Source: MED-G116 sp038147495 (GTDB taxonomy: Bacteria; Pseudomonadota; Alphaproteobacteria; Puniceispirillales; Puniceispirillaceae). Taken from it: a stretch of 64,000 nt of DNA. Position numbers and translations under genes: made by a program. Below, one piece after another: positions 19,000 to 27,580 of this stretch. Under the pieces are notes generated by a model. That model made no database searches, was not told where the DNA came from, and saw only the letters and a program-made list of their open reading frames with translations. Each line of letters begins with the position of its first letter. Positions within the stretch are counted from its first letter, which is position 1. The DNA is taken from NCBI GenBank assembly GCA_038147495.1, contig JAYQTT010000009.1, positions 1 to 64,000 of the forward strand, in the 5' to 3' direction.

Positions 19000-20178
19000 C
19001 TAGAGCCCGCGAAGATAATTTGGAAGCCAGCTGTTGATACGACGGCTGGCTTCTTTCATATCTTCGGTGCTGCCGGCATATGACATGCGCAGGTGACGGT
19101 CACCCTGTTCCTGATCAAAATCGACACCTGCAGTGCAGGCAACATGCGCCTCACGCAACAAATCATTAGCAAACTTCAAAGAATCCAATGGCTTATTGGT
19201 CAATTGTGAAATATCTGCATAGATGTAAAAAGCGCCATCTGCTGGTGCCATCTCACCCAGAAATTCAGCTGGCAGATCGCGCAAAAGAACATCTCTGTTT
19301 TCACGATAGCGCACAACATTTTGATCCAACGCCGCGTAATCATCAAAGGCCGCCAGCGCGCCTTCCTGCATCGGACGGGCCGGACCAATATAGAGGTTTT
19401 GCGCAAGCCGTTCGGTGATTTCGACAAGGTCGTCCGGCAGAACCACCCAGCCCAGCCGCCATCCGGTCATACAGAAATATTTGGAAAATGAATTGACCAC
19501 GATGACACTGTCACTGTGCAAATAGGCTGAAGTTGGCCGGGCACCAAAGGTCAAGCCATGATAGATTTCATCCATAATCAGCCGCACGCCATTCTCATGA
19601 CACCAGCGACTGATCGACATCACCTCGTCATCACGCATCAATACCCCTGTCGGGTTGGCCGGACTGGCCAGCAACAGACCATCTGGTAAAGCCCCCTGCT
19701 CTGCAAGCGTCTCAAGGCGCGGAACCCACCCTTCACCAGCACGCGCCGGCAACAGCACCGGTTCAAGACCAAGCGCCGTCATCAGATTGCGATATGCCGG
19801 ATAGCCGGGGTTGGCGAGGGCAATTCGATCACCCGCATCAAACGCCGCCAGAAAAGCCAGCGCAAAGCCAAGAGACGAGCCCAAGGTAACGGCGATCCGC
19901 TGGGGATCCGGGCGGCGGCCGTACCAATCCTGATAATGTGCGGCGATGCGCTGGCGTAACACCATCTCGCCAAAAGCCGTCGAATACCCATGTGTGTTGG
20001 TGCGACCAAGCGCGTTGGTCAACGCGCTGAGGACACCCGCAGGAGGCGGTGTTGATGGCTGACCAACCTCAAGATGCACCAGATCAGCGCCTTTTGCCTC
20101 GAGCTCGCGCGTGGCATTCATCATTTCCATGGCCAAAAATGCGGGGATACGATCATTTTTCGATATTTTCAAAGTCAT
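19000..20178 (-). CDS. PLP-dependent aminotransferase, class I/II fold
   Basis: Aspartate-aminotransferase-like enzyme of 392 residues with unknown amino donor. Visible: HLEVGQPSTPPP (substrate end), LASPANPTGVLM, DEIYHGLTFG and the Schiff-base lysine in VNSFSKYFCMTGWRLGW. The C-terminal arginine region reads LRMSYAGS. The frame opens at 20289, but ATG 20178 (MTLKISKNDRIP) matches family N-termini and has GGAG upstream. It converges with rne and is divergent from the M48 protease gene. Alanine, aspartate or aromatic substrates are all possible. Confidence 0.9.
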   Translation of the reverse strand: MTLKISKNDRIPAFLAMEMMNATRELEAKGADLVHLEVGQPSTPPPAGVLSALTNALGRTNTHGYSTAFGEMVLRQRIAAHYQDWYGRRPDPQRIAVTLGSSLGFALAFLAAFDAGDRIALANPGYPAYRNLMTALGLEPVLLPARAGEGWVPRLETLAEQGALPDGLLLASPANPTGVLMRDDEVMSISRWCHENGVRLIMDEIYHGLTFGARPTSAYLHSDSVIVVNSFSKYFCMTGWRLGWVVLPDDLVEITERLAQNLYIGPARPMQEGALAAFDDYAALDQNVVRYRENRDVLLRDLPAEFLGEMAPADGAFYIYADISQLTNKPLDSLKFANDLLREAHVACTAGVDFDQEQGDRHLRMSYAGSTEDMKEASRRINSWLPNYLRGL

Positions 20179-20375
20179 CGCCCGCGCGTCTCCATGATCG
20201 CCGCAAAACATCTCAAAAAATAGCCTGCCCGTTGGCTCTTCACGCCGCGGTGTAGCAAAACCGGGGCAAAATTGCCATAACTCAACCACAATAGCGTGCT
20301 ATTAAGACAAAAGTCGGCTTATTTCATATGGTGGCAGGATTATTGGTTCATGCTATCAGTCGGCAGGAGCGGGAT

Positions 20376-21755
20376 GTGATTATATCAAACATATTTTCAA
20401 ATGACTCTGGCCACAGCGCGGGCAACAATTGGCGGCGCCTGCTGGCGGCCATGTGCCTGTTGCTGATCAGTTTGTTTACCAGCATTGCTCCGGCACAAGC
20501 GAATTTGATCCGTGATACAGAGCTTGAAAGCCTTCTGGAAAAAATGATCGCACCGCTTGAGGCTGTCGCTGGCTATACGCCGGGGACGATCAAAATCCGC
20601 ATCATTCTGGACGATCAGATAAATGCCTTTGTGCGAAATGAGCAGATGATATACGTCCATTCCGGCCTGCTTGTCGAAGGCGAAGGCCCGTTGCAGTTCC
20701 TTGGCGTCATGGCGCATGAAATTGCCCATATCAAAGCTGGCCATGTCCAGCGCATTGAAGAAGATGTCAATCAGGCCAATACCGTTGCCGCACTTGCCGG
20801 TCTTGCCGCGGCGGCAGCGGCGGCGGGTGGGCATGGTGAGGCGGCGACAGGCTTGCTTCTGGGCGGCACTGACCGCGCCAACCGTAATCTTTTATCCTCT
20901 GTGCGGCGCAACGAATCTGCGGCCGATGAGATCGGGCTGAATTTGCTTGATGATGCGGGCATTTCGGCAACCGGGCTGCGCGATATGATGGCGCGCCTGA
21001 GCCGGCAGCGCGCCCTGCCTTCGTCACGGCAATCGGAATATTACCGGACACACCCCGGGGCCGCACAACGTCTGCAGACATATCAGGACCACGTCAACAA
21101 CTCGCCGCACAGTGACACTCCGGTTGCGGCTGAATCCAACCGTGATTTTGCGCGCGCATGGGCCAAGATCTATGCGTGGACAGAGCGCCCACAGACAGTT
21201 CTTGCAAACAAGGACTCAAATCTTGATCCAGATTTGCTGACTTATGCCCATGCTATAGCCGGCTTTCGGCGCGGCGATTTGAAACGCGCATTTGCGCAGA
21301 TTAACGCGCTCACAGATGCTCATCCTGACGATCCATTCTTTCATGAGTTTCGCGGTGACATACTGATGTCCATGGCAAATCCAAGGCAGGCCGCTGAAGC
21401 CTATGAAGCGGCCATTGCCCTGCGGCCTGAAAGCCCACAGATTCTGCTTTTGCTCGGGCGGGCCCTGATTGCGGCCAATGACAAATCGCTGTTGCCACGC
21501 GCCATCGAGGTGCTGTCCCATGCCCGTGATCTGGAACCTGATTGGTCGATTCTGCATCGCCAGCTTGGAATCGCCTACGGCAAAGCAGGGCAAATCGGTT
21601 ATGCTGATATAAGCCTTGCCGAAGAAGCCATTCTGACTGGTGACACTGTCCGCGCTGTTCAGCTTGCAAAACGGACAATCGATCGAAACGACATCCCCGA
21701 CACGATACGCAACCGCGCCAATGATATTATCTTCCGCTACGACAACAGAAACTGA
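20376..21755 (+). CDS. Periplasmic M48 metalloprotease with TPR repeats (BepA-like)
   Basis: Zinc protease of 459 residues with signal peptide (LLAAMCLLLISLFTSIAPAQA). The zinc motif HEIAH is at 114-118, with the third ligand in RRNESAADEIG. From about residue 250 the protein has TPR-like helices (AAEAYEAAIALRPESPQ). BepA relatives act as chaperone-proteases for outer-membrane protein assembly; this role is likely here but inferred. GTG 20376 is chosen because GGAG lies six bases upstream; an ATG at 20328 has no ribosome site. Confidence 0.88.
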   Translation: MIISNIFSNDSGHSAGNNWRRLLAAMCLLLISLFTSIAPAQANLIRDTELESLLEKMIAPLEAVAGYTPGTIKIRIILDDQINAFVRNEQMIYVHSGLLVEGEGPLQFLGVMAHEIAHIKAGHVQRIEEDVNQANTVAALAGLAAAAAAAGGHGEAATGLLLGGTDRANRNLLSSVRRNESAADEIGLNLLDDAGISATGLRDMMARLSRQRALPSSRQSEYYRTHPGAAQRLQTYQDHVNNSPHSDTPVAAESNRDFARAWAKIYAWTERPQTVLANKDSNLDPDLLTYAHAIAGFRRGDLKRAFAQINALTDAHPDDPFFHEFRGDILMSMANPRQAAEAYEAAIALRPESPQILLLLGRALIAANDKSLLPRAIEVLSHARDLEPDWSILHRQLGIAYGKAGQIGYADISLAEEAILTGDTVRAVQLAKRTIDRNDIPDTIRNRANDIIFRYDNRN

Positions 21756-21847
21756 GGATAAGAAACATGTGGCACCGGCAATGTGCGGCAATTCTCTTGC
21801 TAGGCAAAACAGGGTACGATTGCTATAAACCGGGGCCGTTAGCAAAA

Positions 21848-21866
21848 AAAGACTGTGGCAGTCTTT
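21848..21866. other. Hairpin just upstream of the DsbA-like gene
   Basis: AAAGACTG-TGG-CAGTCTTT is a perfect 8-bp stem ending 21 bases before the ATG at 21888. Seven A residues precede it, so on the minus strand it resembles a terminator with a T-run, but no minus-strand gene ends here. It may end the M48 transcript or shape the leader of the next gene. Confidence 0.4.
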
Positions 21867-21887
21867 GACCGGCCAAGGAGATTGCGA

Positions 21888-22634
21888 ATGATTATGTTAT
21901 CAAAAATCCTGAACATCCGTGAATTCAGCCGAATTCTGGCGGTTTTGGGCACGTTGATGCTTGTGATCTCACCGGCCAAAGCCGATCTCGACAGCGCGGA
22001 CAAAGCCGAGCTCGATGCGATGATCCGTGCGTACATTCAGGACAACCCAGAAATTATCCGCGATGCTCTTCGTGATCTGGCCGCGCGTGAAGAGGCCGAG
22101 CAGACACGCGCTGCACTCGCGTTTCTTGCTCTGTCTGACGGTGACCCCGTGCTTGGCAATCCGGATGGCAAGCTGACCATCTATGAATTCAGTGACTATA
22201 ATTGCGGCTATTGCAAACGGGTATTTGGCGCCGTTCAAAAGGTTCTTGCCGACGATGACGACATCCGTTTTGTCGTCAAAGAATTCCCGATACTGGCGCA
22301 ATCATCGGTACTGGCGGCATCCGCCGCGATTGCCGCACAGGCACAAGGCGTTTTTCCGGACTATCATGTCACCATGATGACCAATCCGGGCGCGATTTCG
22401 ATGGAAACGGTCCTGCAGGCAGCCAAAGATGCCGGGGCCGATCTTGACAGGCTGCAACGCGACATGCGCAGCCCCGAGGTCAACGCGATCATTAACCGTA
22501 CACGGCAAGCCGCAGACCAACTGAGAATTTCCGGAACACCCGGTTTCGTGATTGGTTCAACTATTGTTCCCGGCGCCATCAGCGAGGACGAATTGCGCCG
22601 ATTGATCGCAGAAGCCCGGGCGCAAAATGGCTAA
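21888..22634 (+). CDS. DsbA-family thiol-disulfide oxidoreductase
   Basis: Secreted thioredoxin-fold protein of 248 residues. Signal peptide LAVLGTLMLVISPAKA, then a helical N-terminal part (AMIRAYIQDNPEIIRDAL) as in the Com1/BdbD group, then the active site CGYC at C106 and C109 (DYNCGYCKR), and the cis-proline loop GTPGFVIG. It probably introduces or isomerises disulfides in periplasmic proteins. ATG 21888 has AAGGAG seven bases upstream; the earlier in-frame start at 21855 is not supported. Confidence 0.92.
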   Translation: MIMLSKILNIREFSRILAVLGTLMLVISPAKADLDSADKAELDAMIRAYIQDNPEIIRDALRDLAAREEAEQTRAALAFLALSDGDPVLGNPDGKLTIYEFSDYNCGYCKRVFGAVQKVLADDDDIRFVVKEFPILAQSSVLAASAAIAAQAQGVFPDYHVTMMTNPGAISMETVLQAAKDAGADLDRLQRDMRSPEVNAIINRTRQAADQLRISGTPGFVIGSTIVPGAISEDELRRLIAEARAQNG

Positions 22635-22643
22635 GCATAGACG

Positions 22644-22664
22644 CAACTCCTGAGGGAGTTGTTT
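22644..22664 (+). terminator. Putative Rho-independent terminator after the DsbA-like gene
   Basis: CAACTCC-TGAG-GGAGTTG, a perfect 7-bp stem ten bases after the stop, is followed by only TTT. It would be leaky, allowing some read-through into aroQ. Confidence 0.5.
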
Positions 22665-22686
22665 AACCGCCAAACAAGGTGATAGA

Positions 22687-23145
22687 GTGGCAGACATGGC
22701 TGGTAAGACCAAAATTCTTGTGGTGAACGGACCCAATCTCAACATGCTTGGGATGCGGGAACCTGATACCTATGGGGCATTGACCCTTGATGCAATCGAA
22801 GCGAAATGCCGCGCGCAGTGCGAGCGACATGGCTTTGAGATGGCTTGGATGCAATCCAATTCAGAGGCCGTCCTTATTGACACCATTCAACAGGGCTGCG
22901 GTCAATATGACTGGATCATCGTCAATGGTGCCGGCCTGACCCACACATCAGTCGCCTTGCGGGACGCGCTGGCGTTGTTCCCGGGGGAGGTGATTGAGGT
23001 GCATCTATCCAATATCCATGCACGCGAGACATTCCGGCACACATCGCTTATCACCGCAATTGCCAAAGGCGCGATCATTGGCTTCGGTGCGGCGTCTTAT
23101 ATTGCCGCCATAACCGCCATCGCCGAGACGCAAGAGGAAGCATAA
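22687..23145 (+). CDS. aroQ: Type II 3-dehydroquinate dehydratase
   Basis: Third step of the shikimate pathway: 3-dehydroquinate to 3-dehydroshikimate. The 152-residue protein has NGPNLNMLGMREPDTYG (with the flexible-lid arginine and tyrosine), QSNSEAVLID, NGAGLTHTSVALRDAL and VHLSNIHARETFRH, all type II signatures. GTG 22687 has AAGG seven bases upstream; ATG 22696 is an alternative. Five bases separate it from accB, an arrangement (aroQ-accB-accC) common in proteobacteria. Confidence 0.96.
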   Translation: MADMAGKTKILVVNGPNLNMLGMREPDTYGALTLDAIEAKCRAQCERHGFEMAWMQSNSEAVLIDTIQQGCGQYDWIIVNGAGLTHTSVALRDALALFPGEVIEVHLSNIHARETFRHTSLITAIAKGAIIGFGAASYIAAITAIAETQEEA

Positions 23146-23150
23146 AAAAC

Positions 23151-23651
23151 ATGGCAAAAACACCAAAAAAAGCCGCAGACAGTGAAACCACTCTGGTAAA
23201 GGCGCTTGCCGATATCCTTGCCGAGGCAGAATTGACCGCGCTTGAATATGAGACGGATGACGTATCAATCCGCTTGTCTCGCGAAACAACGATTGTTCAA
23301 GGCGCCGCTGTCGCGCCTGTTGCACCGGTTGCGGCCCCCGCCGCCCCGGCGACAGCTGCCCCTGCGCCAAGTGCCGGAAGCGCACCGGCTGAAGCAAGTG
23401 CTGATCTCTCAAACCATCCGGGCGCCGTTGCCTCGCCGATGGTTGGCACCGTTTATACAGCACCAGAGCCGGGCGCCGATCCTTTTGTAAGCGAGGGTGC
23501 GACGGTCAAAAAAGGCCAGACATTGTTGATTGTCGAGGCGATGAAGGTGATGAACCCGATTACCGCCCCAAGCAATGGCACAGTCCAGAAGATTTTGGTG
23601 ACAAACGGCCAGCCAATCGAATTTGGCGAAATATTGGTTGTGATTGAGTAA
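23151..23651 (+). CDS. accB: Acetyl-CoA carboxylase biotin carboxyl carrier protein
   Basis: BCCP of 166 residues. A helical N-terminal region is followed by an Ala/Pro-rich hinge (about 53-85) and the biotinyl domain, with biotin on K132 in EAMKVMNPI. It carries carboxybiotin between AccC and the carboxyltransferase. The stop overlaps the accC start by one base (TAATG), so the two proteins are translationally coupled. Confidence 0.97.
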   Translation: MAKTPKKAADSETTLVKALADILAEAELTALEYETDDVSIRLSRETTIVQGAAVAPVAPVAAPAAPATAAPAPSAGSAPAEASADLSNHPGAVASPMVGTVYTAPEPGADPFVSEGATVKKGQTLLIVEAMKVMNPITAPSNGTVQKILVTNGQPIEFGEILVVIE

Positions 23652-24994
23652 TGTTTAACAAGATTCTAATCGCCAACCGGGGGGACGTGGCGCTCCGTGT
23701 GCTGCGGGCCTGCAAGGAAATGGGCATCCCCAGCGTTGTCGTTCATTCGACCGCAGATGTTGACTCGATGCCTGTTCGGCTTGCCGATGAGTCAGTCTGT
23801 ATTGGCCCGCCCAGCAGCGCCGATTCATACCTCAACATACCGGCGATCCTTACCGCGGCCAGCATAACTGGCGCCGATGCGATACATCCCGGTGTCGGCT
23901 TTTTGTCGGAAAACGCCGACTTTGCAGAAATTGTAAAAGCACACGGGCTGACATTTATCGGTCCTGACATCAGCCACATCCGGTCAATGGGTGACAAGGT
24001 TGAGGCAAAGATTACCGCGGCAGAAGCCGGACTGCCACTGGTGCCGGGATCACCCGGCGCGGTCGCAACGCTGGCAGAAGCTGAAAAGCTTGGCAAAGAC
24101 ATTGGCTATCCGCTGCTTGTGAAAGCGGCGTCCGGTGGCGGTGGTCGCGGAATGAAAGTTGCTGAAACGGCGGCCGATCTTGCCGAGGCCTTCAGTTCGG
24201 CACGTTCCGAAGCAAAAGCCGCCTTTGGTGACGACACAGTTTATCTTGAGCGCTATCTCGGCCGACCACGCCATATTGAGGTTCAGGTGATCGGCGACTC
24301 GCATGGCAATGTTGTGCATCTGGGTGAGCGCGAATGTTCAGTCCAGCGGCGCCATCAAAAGCTTTTTGAGGAAGCCCCCTCGCCCGCGCTCACTCCTGAA
24401 GAACGCGCCAAAATTGGTGGCATCGCCGCCGAAGCCACGCGCCGCATGGGCTATCTCGGCGTTGGCACAATGGAATTCCTTTATGAGGATGGTCAGTTCT
24501 TTTTCATTGAAATGAACACCCGCCTGCAGGTTGAACATCCGATTACAGAGGCGATCACCGGCGTCGATCTGGTGCGCGAACAAATCCGCATTGCCGCTGG
24601 CGAACCGCTCTCCTTTACGCAGGACGATGTCACATTCAATGGCCATGCCATCGAGTGTCGCATCAATGCAGAACATCCCGAGACCTTTATGCCCACACCG
24701 GGCAAGGTCAGCGCGTTTCATGCGGCAGGCGGACCGGGTGTTCGGGTCGAATCCTGCCTGTATTCCGGCTATTCTGTGCCACCCCATTATGACAGCCTGA
24801 TTGCCAAGCTGATTGTTCATGGGGACGATCGTGAGCATTGCCTGCGCCGCCTCAAACGCGCCATACAGGAATTCATCGTTGAGCCGATTCCAACAACTCT
24901 GGCCCTGCATGCCCGATTGGTAGATGCGGACGCCATCAAGGATGGCAGTTATGACATTCGTTGGCTTGAGGAAAAATTCCTGGCTGACGACTAG
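23651..24994 (+). CDS. accC: Acetyl-CoA carboxylase biotin carboxylase subunit
   Basis: ATP-grasp enzyme of 447 residues that carboxylates biotin on AccB, the first step of fatty acid synthesis. Visible: KILIANRGDVALRVLRACK, HPGVGFLSENADFA, the glycine-rich ATP loop KAASGGGGRGMK, HIEVQVIGD, ERECSVQRRHQK and MNTRLQVEHPITE. Full length for the family. The aat gene follows 88 bases later on the same strand, an order conserved in alphaproteobacteria. Confidence 0.98.
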   Translation: MFNKILIANRGDVALRVLRACKEMGIPSVVVHSTADVDSMPVRLADESVCIGPPSSADSYLNIPAILTAASITGADAIHPGVGFLSENADFAEIVKAHGLTFIGPDISHIRSMGDKVEAKITAAEAGLPLVPGSPGAVATLAEAEKLGKDIGYPLLVKAASGGGGRGMKVAETAADLAEAFSSARSEAKAAFGDDTVYLERYLGRPRHIEVQVIGDSHGNVVHLGERECSVQRRHQKLFEEAPSPALTPEERAKIGGIAAEATRRMGYLGVGTMEFLYEDGQFFFIEMNTRLQVEHPITEAITGVDLVREQIRIAAGEPLSFTQDDVTFNGHAIECRINAEHPETFMPTPGKVSAFHAAGGPGVRVESCLYSGYSVPPHYDSLIAKLIVHGDDREHCLRRLKRAIQEFIVEPIPTTLALHARLVDADAIKDGSYDIRWLEEKFLADD

Positions 24995-25082
24995 CCATTC
25001 GGTTGTGCTGATCACACAGAGAGCCCAATGGTCGCGCTCCCTTCAAGCGGGTTCATGCGGCAGGCAGAAATGAACGAGCAAG

Positions 25083-25772
25083 ATGCCCACACGTTATGCA
25101 TTCTCGCCCGAAACGCTGATCAAAGCTTACACACTCGGCGTGTTTCCCATGGCCGAAAGTGCCGACAGCACCGCAATCAACTTCTATGATCCGGAAAGCC
25201 GCGCGCTGATCCCGTTGAATGTTGCCGACAAAAGCCGACCACATTTTCATGTGCCCCGGCGTCTTCGGCGGACAATCCGGCAGCGCCGCCTTACCGTTAC
25301 GATTGATCGTAATTTCCCAGCGGTGATTGCAGAATGCGCTGCACCGCGACCTGAACGCCGGGATACATGGATCAACAAGGACATAAAGAAACTCTATATT
25401 GCCCTGCACAAGCTTGGCTTTGCCCACTCGATAGAGGTCTGGGAAGAAGACCGGCTGGTCGGCGGGCTTTATGGCGTCGCAATAAGGGCCGCTTTTTTTG
25501 GTGAGTCGATGTTCTCGCGAGTAAGTGATGCCTCAAAGATTGCCCTTGTTCATTTGGTGGCGCGTCTTCGAAGCGGTGGCTTCACATTGCTCGATGCCCA
25601 ATTCACCAACGAACATTTGCGGCAATTTGGTATTTTTGAGCTGCCGCGCGATCAATTTCAGGCGCGCCTTGCCACGGCGCTGGCCACACATGCCGATCTG
25701 ATGCTGGCCAAGGGTGATGATGAAATGGTGGCTGAACTTCTTGAAGCGATGTCAGATGTGAAAAACAGCTGA
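25083..25772 (+). CDS. aat: Leucyl/phenylalanyl-tRNA--protein transferase
   Basis: Aat adds Leu or Phe from tRNA to proteins with N-terminal Lys or Arg, making them N-end-rule substrates for ClpS-ClpAP, whose genes are also in this window (34.3-37.0 kb). The 229-residue protein has family motifs AYTLGVFPMA, LVGGLYGVAIRAAFFGESMFS and DAQFTNEHLRQFG. The ribosome site (GAGCAAG) is weak. The gene converges with DUF2155. Confidence 0.95.
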   Translation: MPTRYAFSPETLIKAYTLGVFPMAESADSTAINFYDPESRALIPLNVADKSRPHFHVPRRLRRTIRQRRLTVTIDRNFPAVIAECAAPRPERRDTWINKDIKKLYIALHKLGFAHSIEVWEEDRLVGGLYGVAIRAAFFGESMFSRVSDASKIALVHLVARLRSGGFTLLDAQFTNEHLRQFGIFELPRDQFQARLATALATHADLMLAKGDDEMVAELLEAMSDVKNS

Positions 25773-25792
25773 TGACCTTTACAGCAAGATGA

Positions 25793-26185
25793 TCACTCGG
25801 CAAGACAATCGATCAGGGTGATGTCAAACACCGGATGTTCCAGCGCCGACAGAGCCGGGCTGGATGAAAAAACCCATCCGGAAAAAACCCGCCGCCGCGG
25901 CAGGCTGGCGTCATGCCCCTGATCATAAACTTCCAGAAATGCCACATTCTCCGGCGGTTCTTCCGGCGGACGAAAGGCACAGCGCTGCACAGTGATTTCC
26001 AGTGTGCCAAAACGAATCGGCATCCCAATGGTCGCGGTCAATGTGGAAATACGGGCGGTAATTTTATCCAGTGCCTGCAGCTGGGCTTTGCTGCCATCGA
26101 TCCAGCTGGCCATCGCCTGGCTCGCGCCAAACACAAGCAGGGCCAGCCCGACAACCAGACATCGCAACATGCGCTTATTGTGCAT
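25793..26185 (-). CDS. DUF2155 domain secreted protein
   Basis: Alphaproteobacterial protein of 130 residues with unknown function. A signal peptide (LRCLVVGLALLVFGASQAMA) precedes the DUF2155 core: RFGTLEITVQRCAFRPPEE, FSGWVFSSSPALSALEHPVFD and a final LIDC; the two cysteines (VQRC and IDC) may pair in the periplasm. The chosen start overlaps the end of the MlaD-like gene by 11 bases; ATG 26170 just after that stop is also possible. Neighbourhood aat-DUF2155-MlaD-NDUFA12 is a typical order. Confidence 0.88.
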   Translation of the reverse strand: MHNKRMLRCLVVGLALLVFGASQAMASWIDGSKAQLQALDKITARISTLTATIGMPIRFGTLEITVQRCAFRPPEEPPENVAFLEVYDQGHDASLPRRRVFSGWVFSSSPALSALEHPVFDITLIDCLAE

Positions 26186-26624
26186 CAGACGACGAGAACA
26201 CAGCCTTTCCAAGCAGATCAGTCAGGCTCACAGCATCACGCGTATCATAAATGACATCGCCAGCCGCAAGCATGGTCGCGTCCGCGCCGGGCATCAATTC
26301 GAGGTAATTGCCACCGAGCAGAGATGCTGATGTGATCCGGGCACTGCTGTCAGCAGGGACCTCAATCGCCGGGTCCAACATAATGGTGATACGCGCCGCA
26401 TATGTGACGGGGTCAAGCTCTTCACTGACAATCCGTCCAACCTTGATGCCGGAAATCCGCACATCATCACCCGGCGACAAACCACCGGTTGATCCGAATT
26501 CGGCCGAAATCTCATAGCCGTTACTTGCACCAAGATCGGCCGCTTCGTAGGCGAGTGATGTAAAACCGGCGGCAGCAAGCAGAACGACGGCACCCATCAC
26601 AATTTCAAGTGTGTTTCTTTGCAT
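26175..26624 (-). CDS. mlaD: MlaD-like MCE-domain protein
   Basis: Single-MCE protein of 149 residues, an inner-membrane-anchored periplasmic ring component of the Mla phospholipid transporter. An N-terminal anchor (VMGAVVLLAAAGFTSLAY) precedes the MCE domain (YEISAEFGSTGGLSPGDDVR to GGNYLELMPG). ATG 26624 has AGGGGG upstream; the TTG at 26639 is not needed. No mlaE, mlaF or mlaC lies beside it, so the transporter must be completed from elsewhere. It sits between NDUFA12 and DUF2155. Confidence 0.88.
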   Translation of the reverse strand: MQRNTLEIVMGAVVLLAAAGFTSLAYEAADLGASNGYEISAEFGSTGGLSPGDDVRISGIKVGRIVSEELDPVTYAARITIMLDPAIEVPADSSARITSASLLGGNYLELMPGADATMLAAGDVIYDTRDAVSLTDLLGKAVFSSSDAQ

Positions 26625-26634
26625 TGTTCCCCCT

Positions 26635-26698
26635 GTCAACCAAGTAAGGTGTCAACCAAGTAAGGTGTCAAACTCGTAGAGTGTCAGCCTCGTAAAGT
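26635..26698. repeat. Four 16-bp tandem repeats upstream of the MlaD-like gene
   Basis: Units at 26635-26650, 26651-26666, 26667-26682 and 26683-26698. The first two are identical (GTCAACCAAGTAAGGT); the third and fourth have diverged (GTCAAACTCGTAGAGT, GTCAGCCTCGTAAAGT). The array fills most of the 123-base gap between NDUFA12 and MlaD-like genes, ending eleven bases before the latter's start. Confidence 0.9.
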
Positions 26699-26747
26699 GT
26701 GAGCGTTAAGAGAAAGCCCCTCGCGGCACCCTCGATTCACAATTATC

Positions 26748-27104
26748 TCAGGACGGCGACCATGGCTCATAATCGCCGGTGGCGGCCTGTCTCTTACCGC
26801 CTCTCAGCAGATGCCCCGCAGGTCTGTAAGCAAATTTCGTCCCGGTCAGATTAGGCAAATGTTGTTTTTGCCACTGATGCTTCGGGTAGCCCTCGGCTGG
26901 TGGCGGCGATTCTTCGGTATGATGCAGCCAGCCATGCCAGTCAGCAGGCACTTTTGAAGCTTCAACAACGCCATTATATCTGACATAGCGGCGCGGTGGC
27001 TTGCCCGGACGCGCTTTTCTCTCTTCATAATACCTATTGCCATGCTCATCACACCCGACATAACGGGATTTGAGCTTCAACGACAACAACGTAACCAGAT
27101 CCAT
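26748..27104 (-). CDS. NDUFA12-type accessory subunit of NADH:ubiquinone oxidoreductase
   Basis: Homologue of mitochondrial complex I subunit NDUFA12 (B17.2), 118 residues, an accessory subunit shared by alphaproteobacteria and mitochondria. Family features: YVGCDEHGNRYYEER, RRYVRYNG, VPADWHGWLHH and a C-terminal YEPWSP. It binds the peripheral arm of complex I. The nuo operon itself is not in this window. First gene of the NDUFA12-MlaD-DUF2155 run. Confidence 0.92.
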   Translation of the reverse strand: MDLVTLLSLKLKSRYVGCDEHGNRYYEERKARPGKPPRRYVRYNGVVEASKVPADWHGWLHHTEESPPPAEGYPKHQWQKQHLPNLTGTKFAYRPAGHLLRGGKRQAATGDYEPWSPS

Positions 27105-27580
27105 CTATTTTGCCCCTGCTATCTATGACGGCTTTCTTGCAATGACCGGACAGCGCGCCATATGCCGACCAGCGTCGGCGCCTAAAACTTGCCGCCACTA
27201 TATGCCGAGACATCATGTTACGTCCAGCGCGAAGCGCATCGAACAAGCCGACAAAGCGGGCCGGCACAGAGCAGATAAACCAACCTCGCCAAGTCTCCTT
27301 GGCATCGAAACAGAGCACGAGAACAAGCCAGCCGTTGCTCACCGCCAATTACCGCCGCATACCCGGCCAGCAATTTTCCAAGATCGGAAAAAATCATGGC
27401 AAAATTACGTTTTTTTTTAGATTGCCTATTGTCCCGCCACATCAACATCATGTAGGTTATATCCGAAGGACACGCTAAATCTAGTGATTTCCGGCTAAGT
27501 ATCAGATTAAACGACAGATAATGTAAAAGAACCACATCACACAAAATGTGGTCATGAGATAAGAGTCAGAGGAATAGCCC
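27105..27580. other. Intergenic region between NDUFA12 and nrdJ
   Basis: 476 bases holding the divergent promoters of both genes. I find no convincing gene, B12 riboswitch or standard NrdR box. The right half is AT-rich; a CCACAT/ATGTGG hairpin (27532-27551) lies between it and the nrdJ start, and SAGAGGAAT just before the ATG gives the ribosome site. Short open frames on the plus strand lack family features. Confidence 0.5.

Noticed and set aside
26635..26698. CRISPR array
   Set aside because: The units are 16 bp, directly abutting with no spacers.
27464..27490. Possible NrdR box upstream of nrdJ (CACGCTAAATCTAGTG)
   Set aside because: The ACAC and GTG arms are two bases too far apart for the 16-bp consensus and no second copy exists nearby.
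27105..27580. Adenosylcobalamin riboswitch expected near a B12-dependent enzyme
   Set aside because: No B12-box or matching stem pattern is visible; class II reductase genes are usually not riboswitch-controlled.
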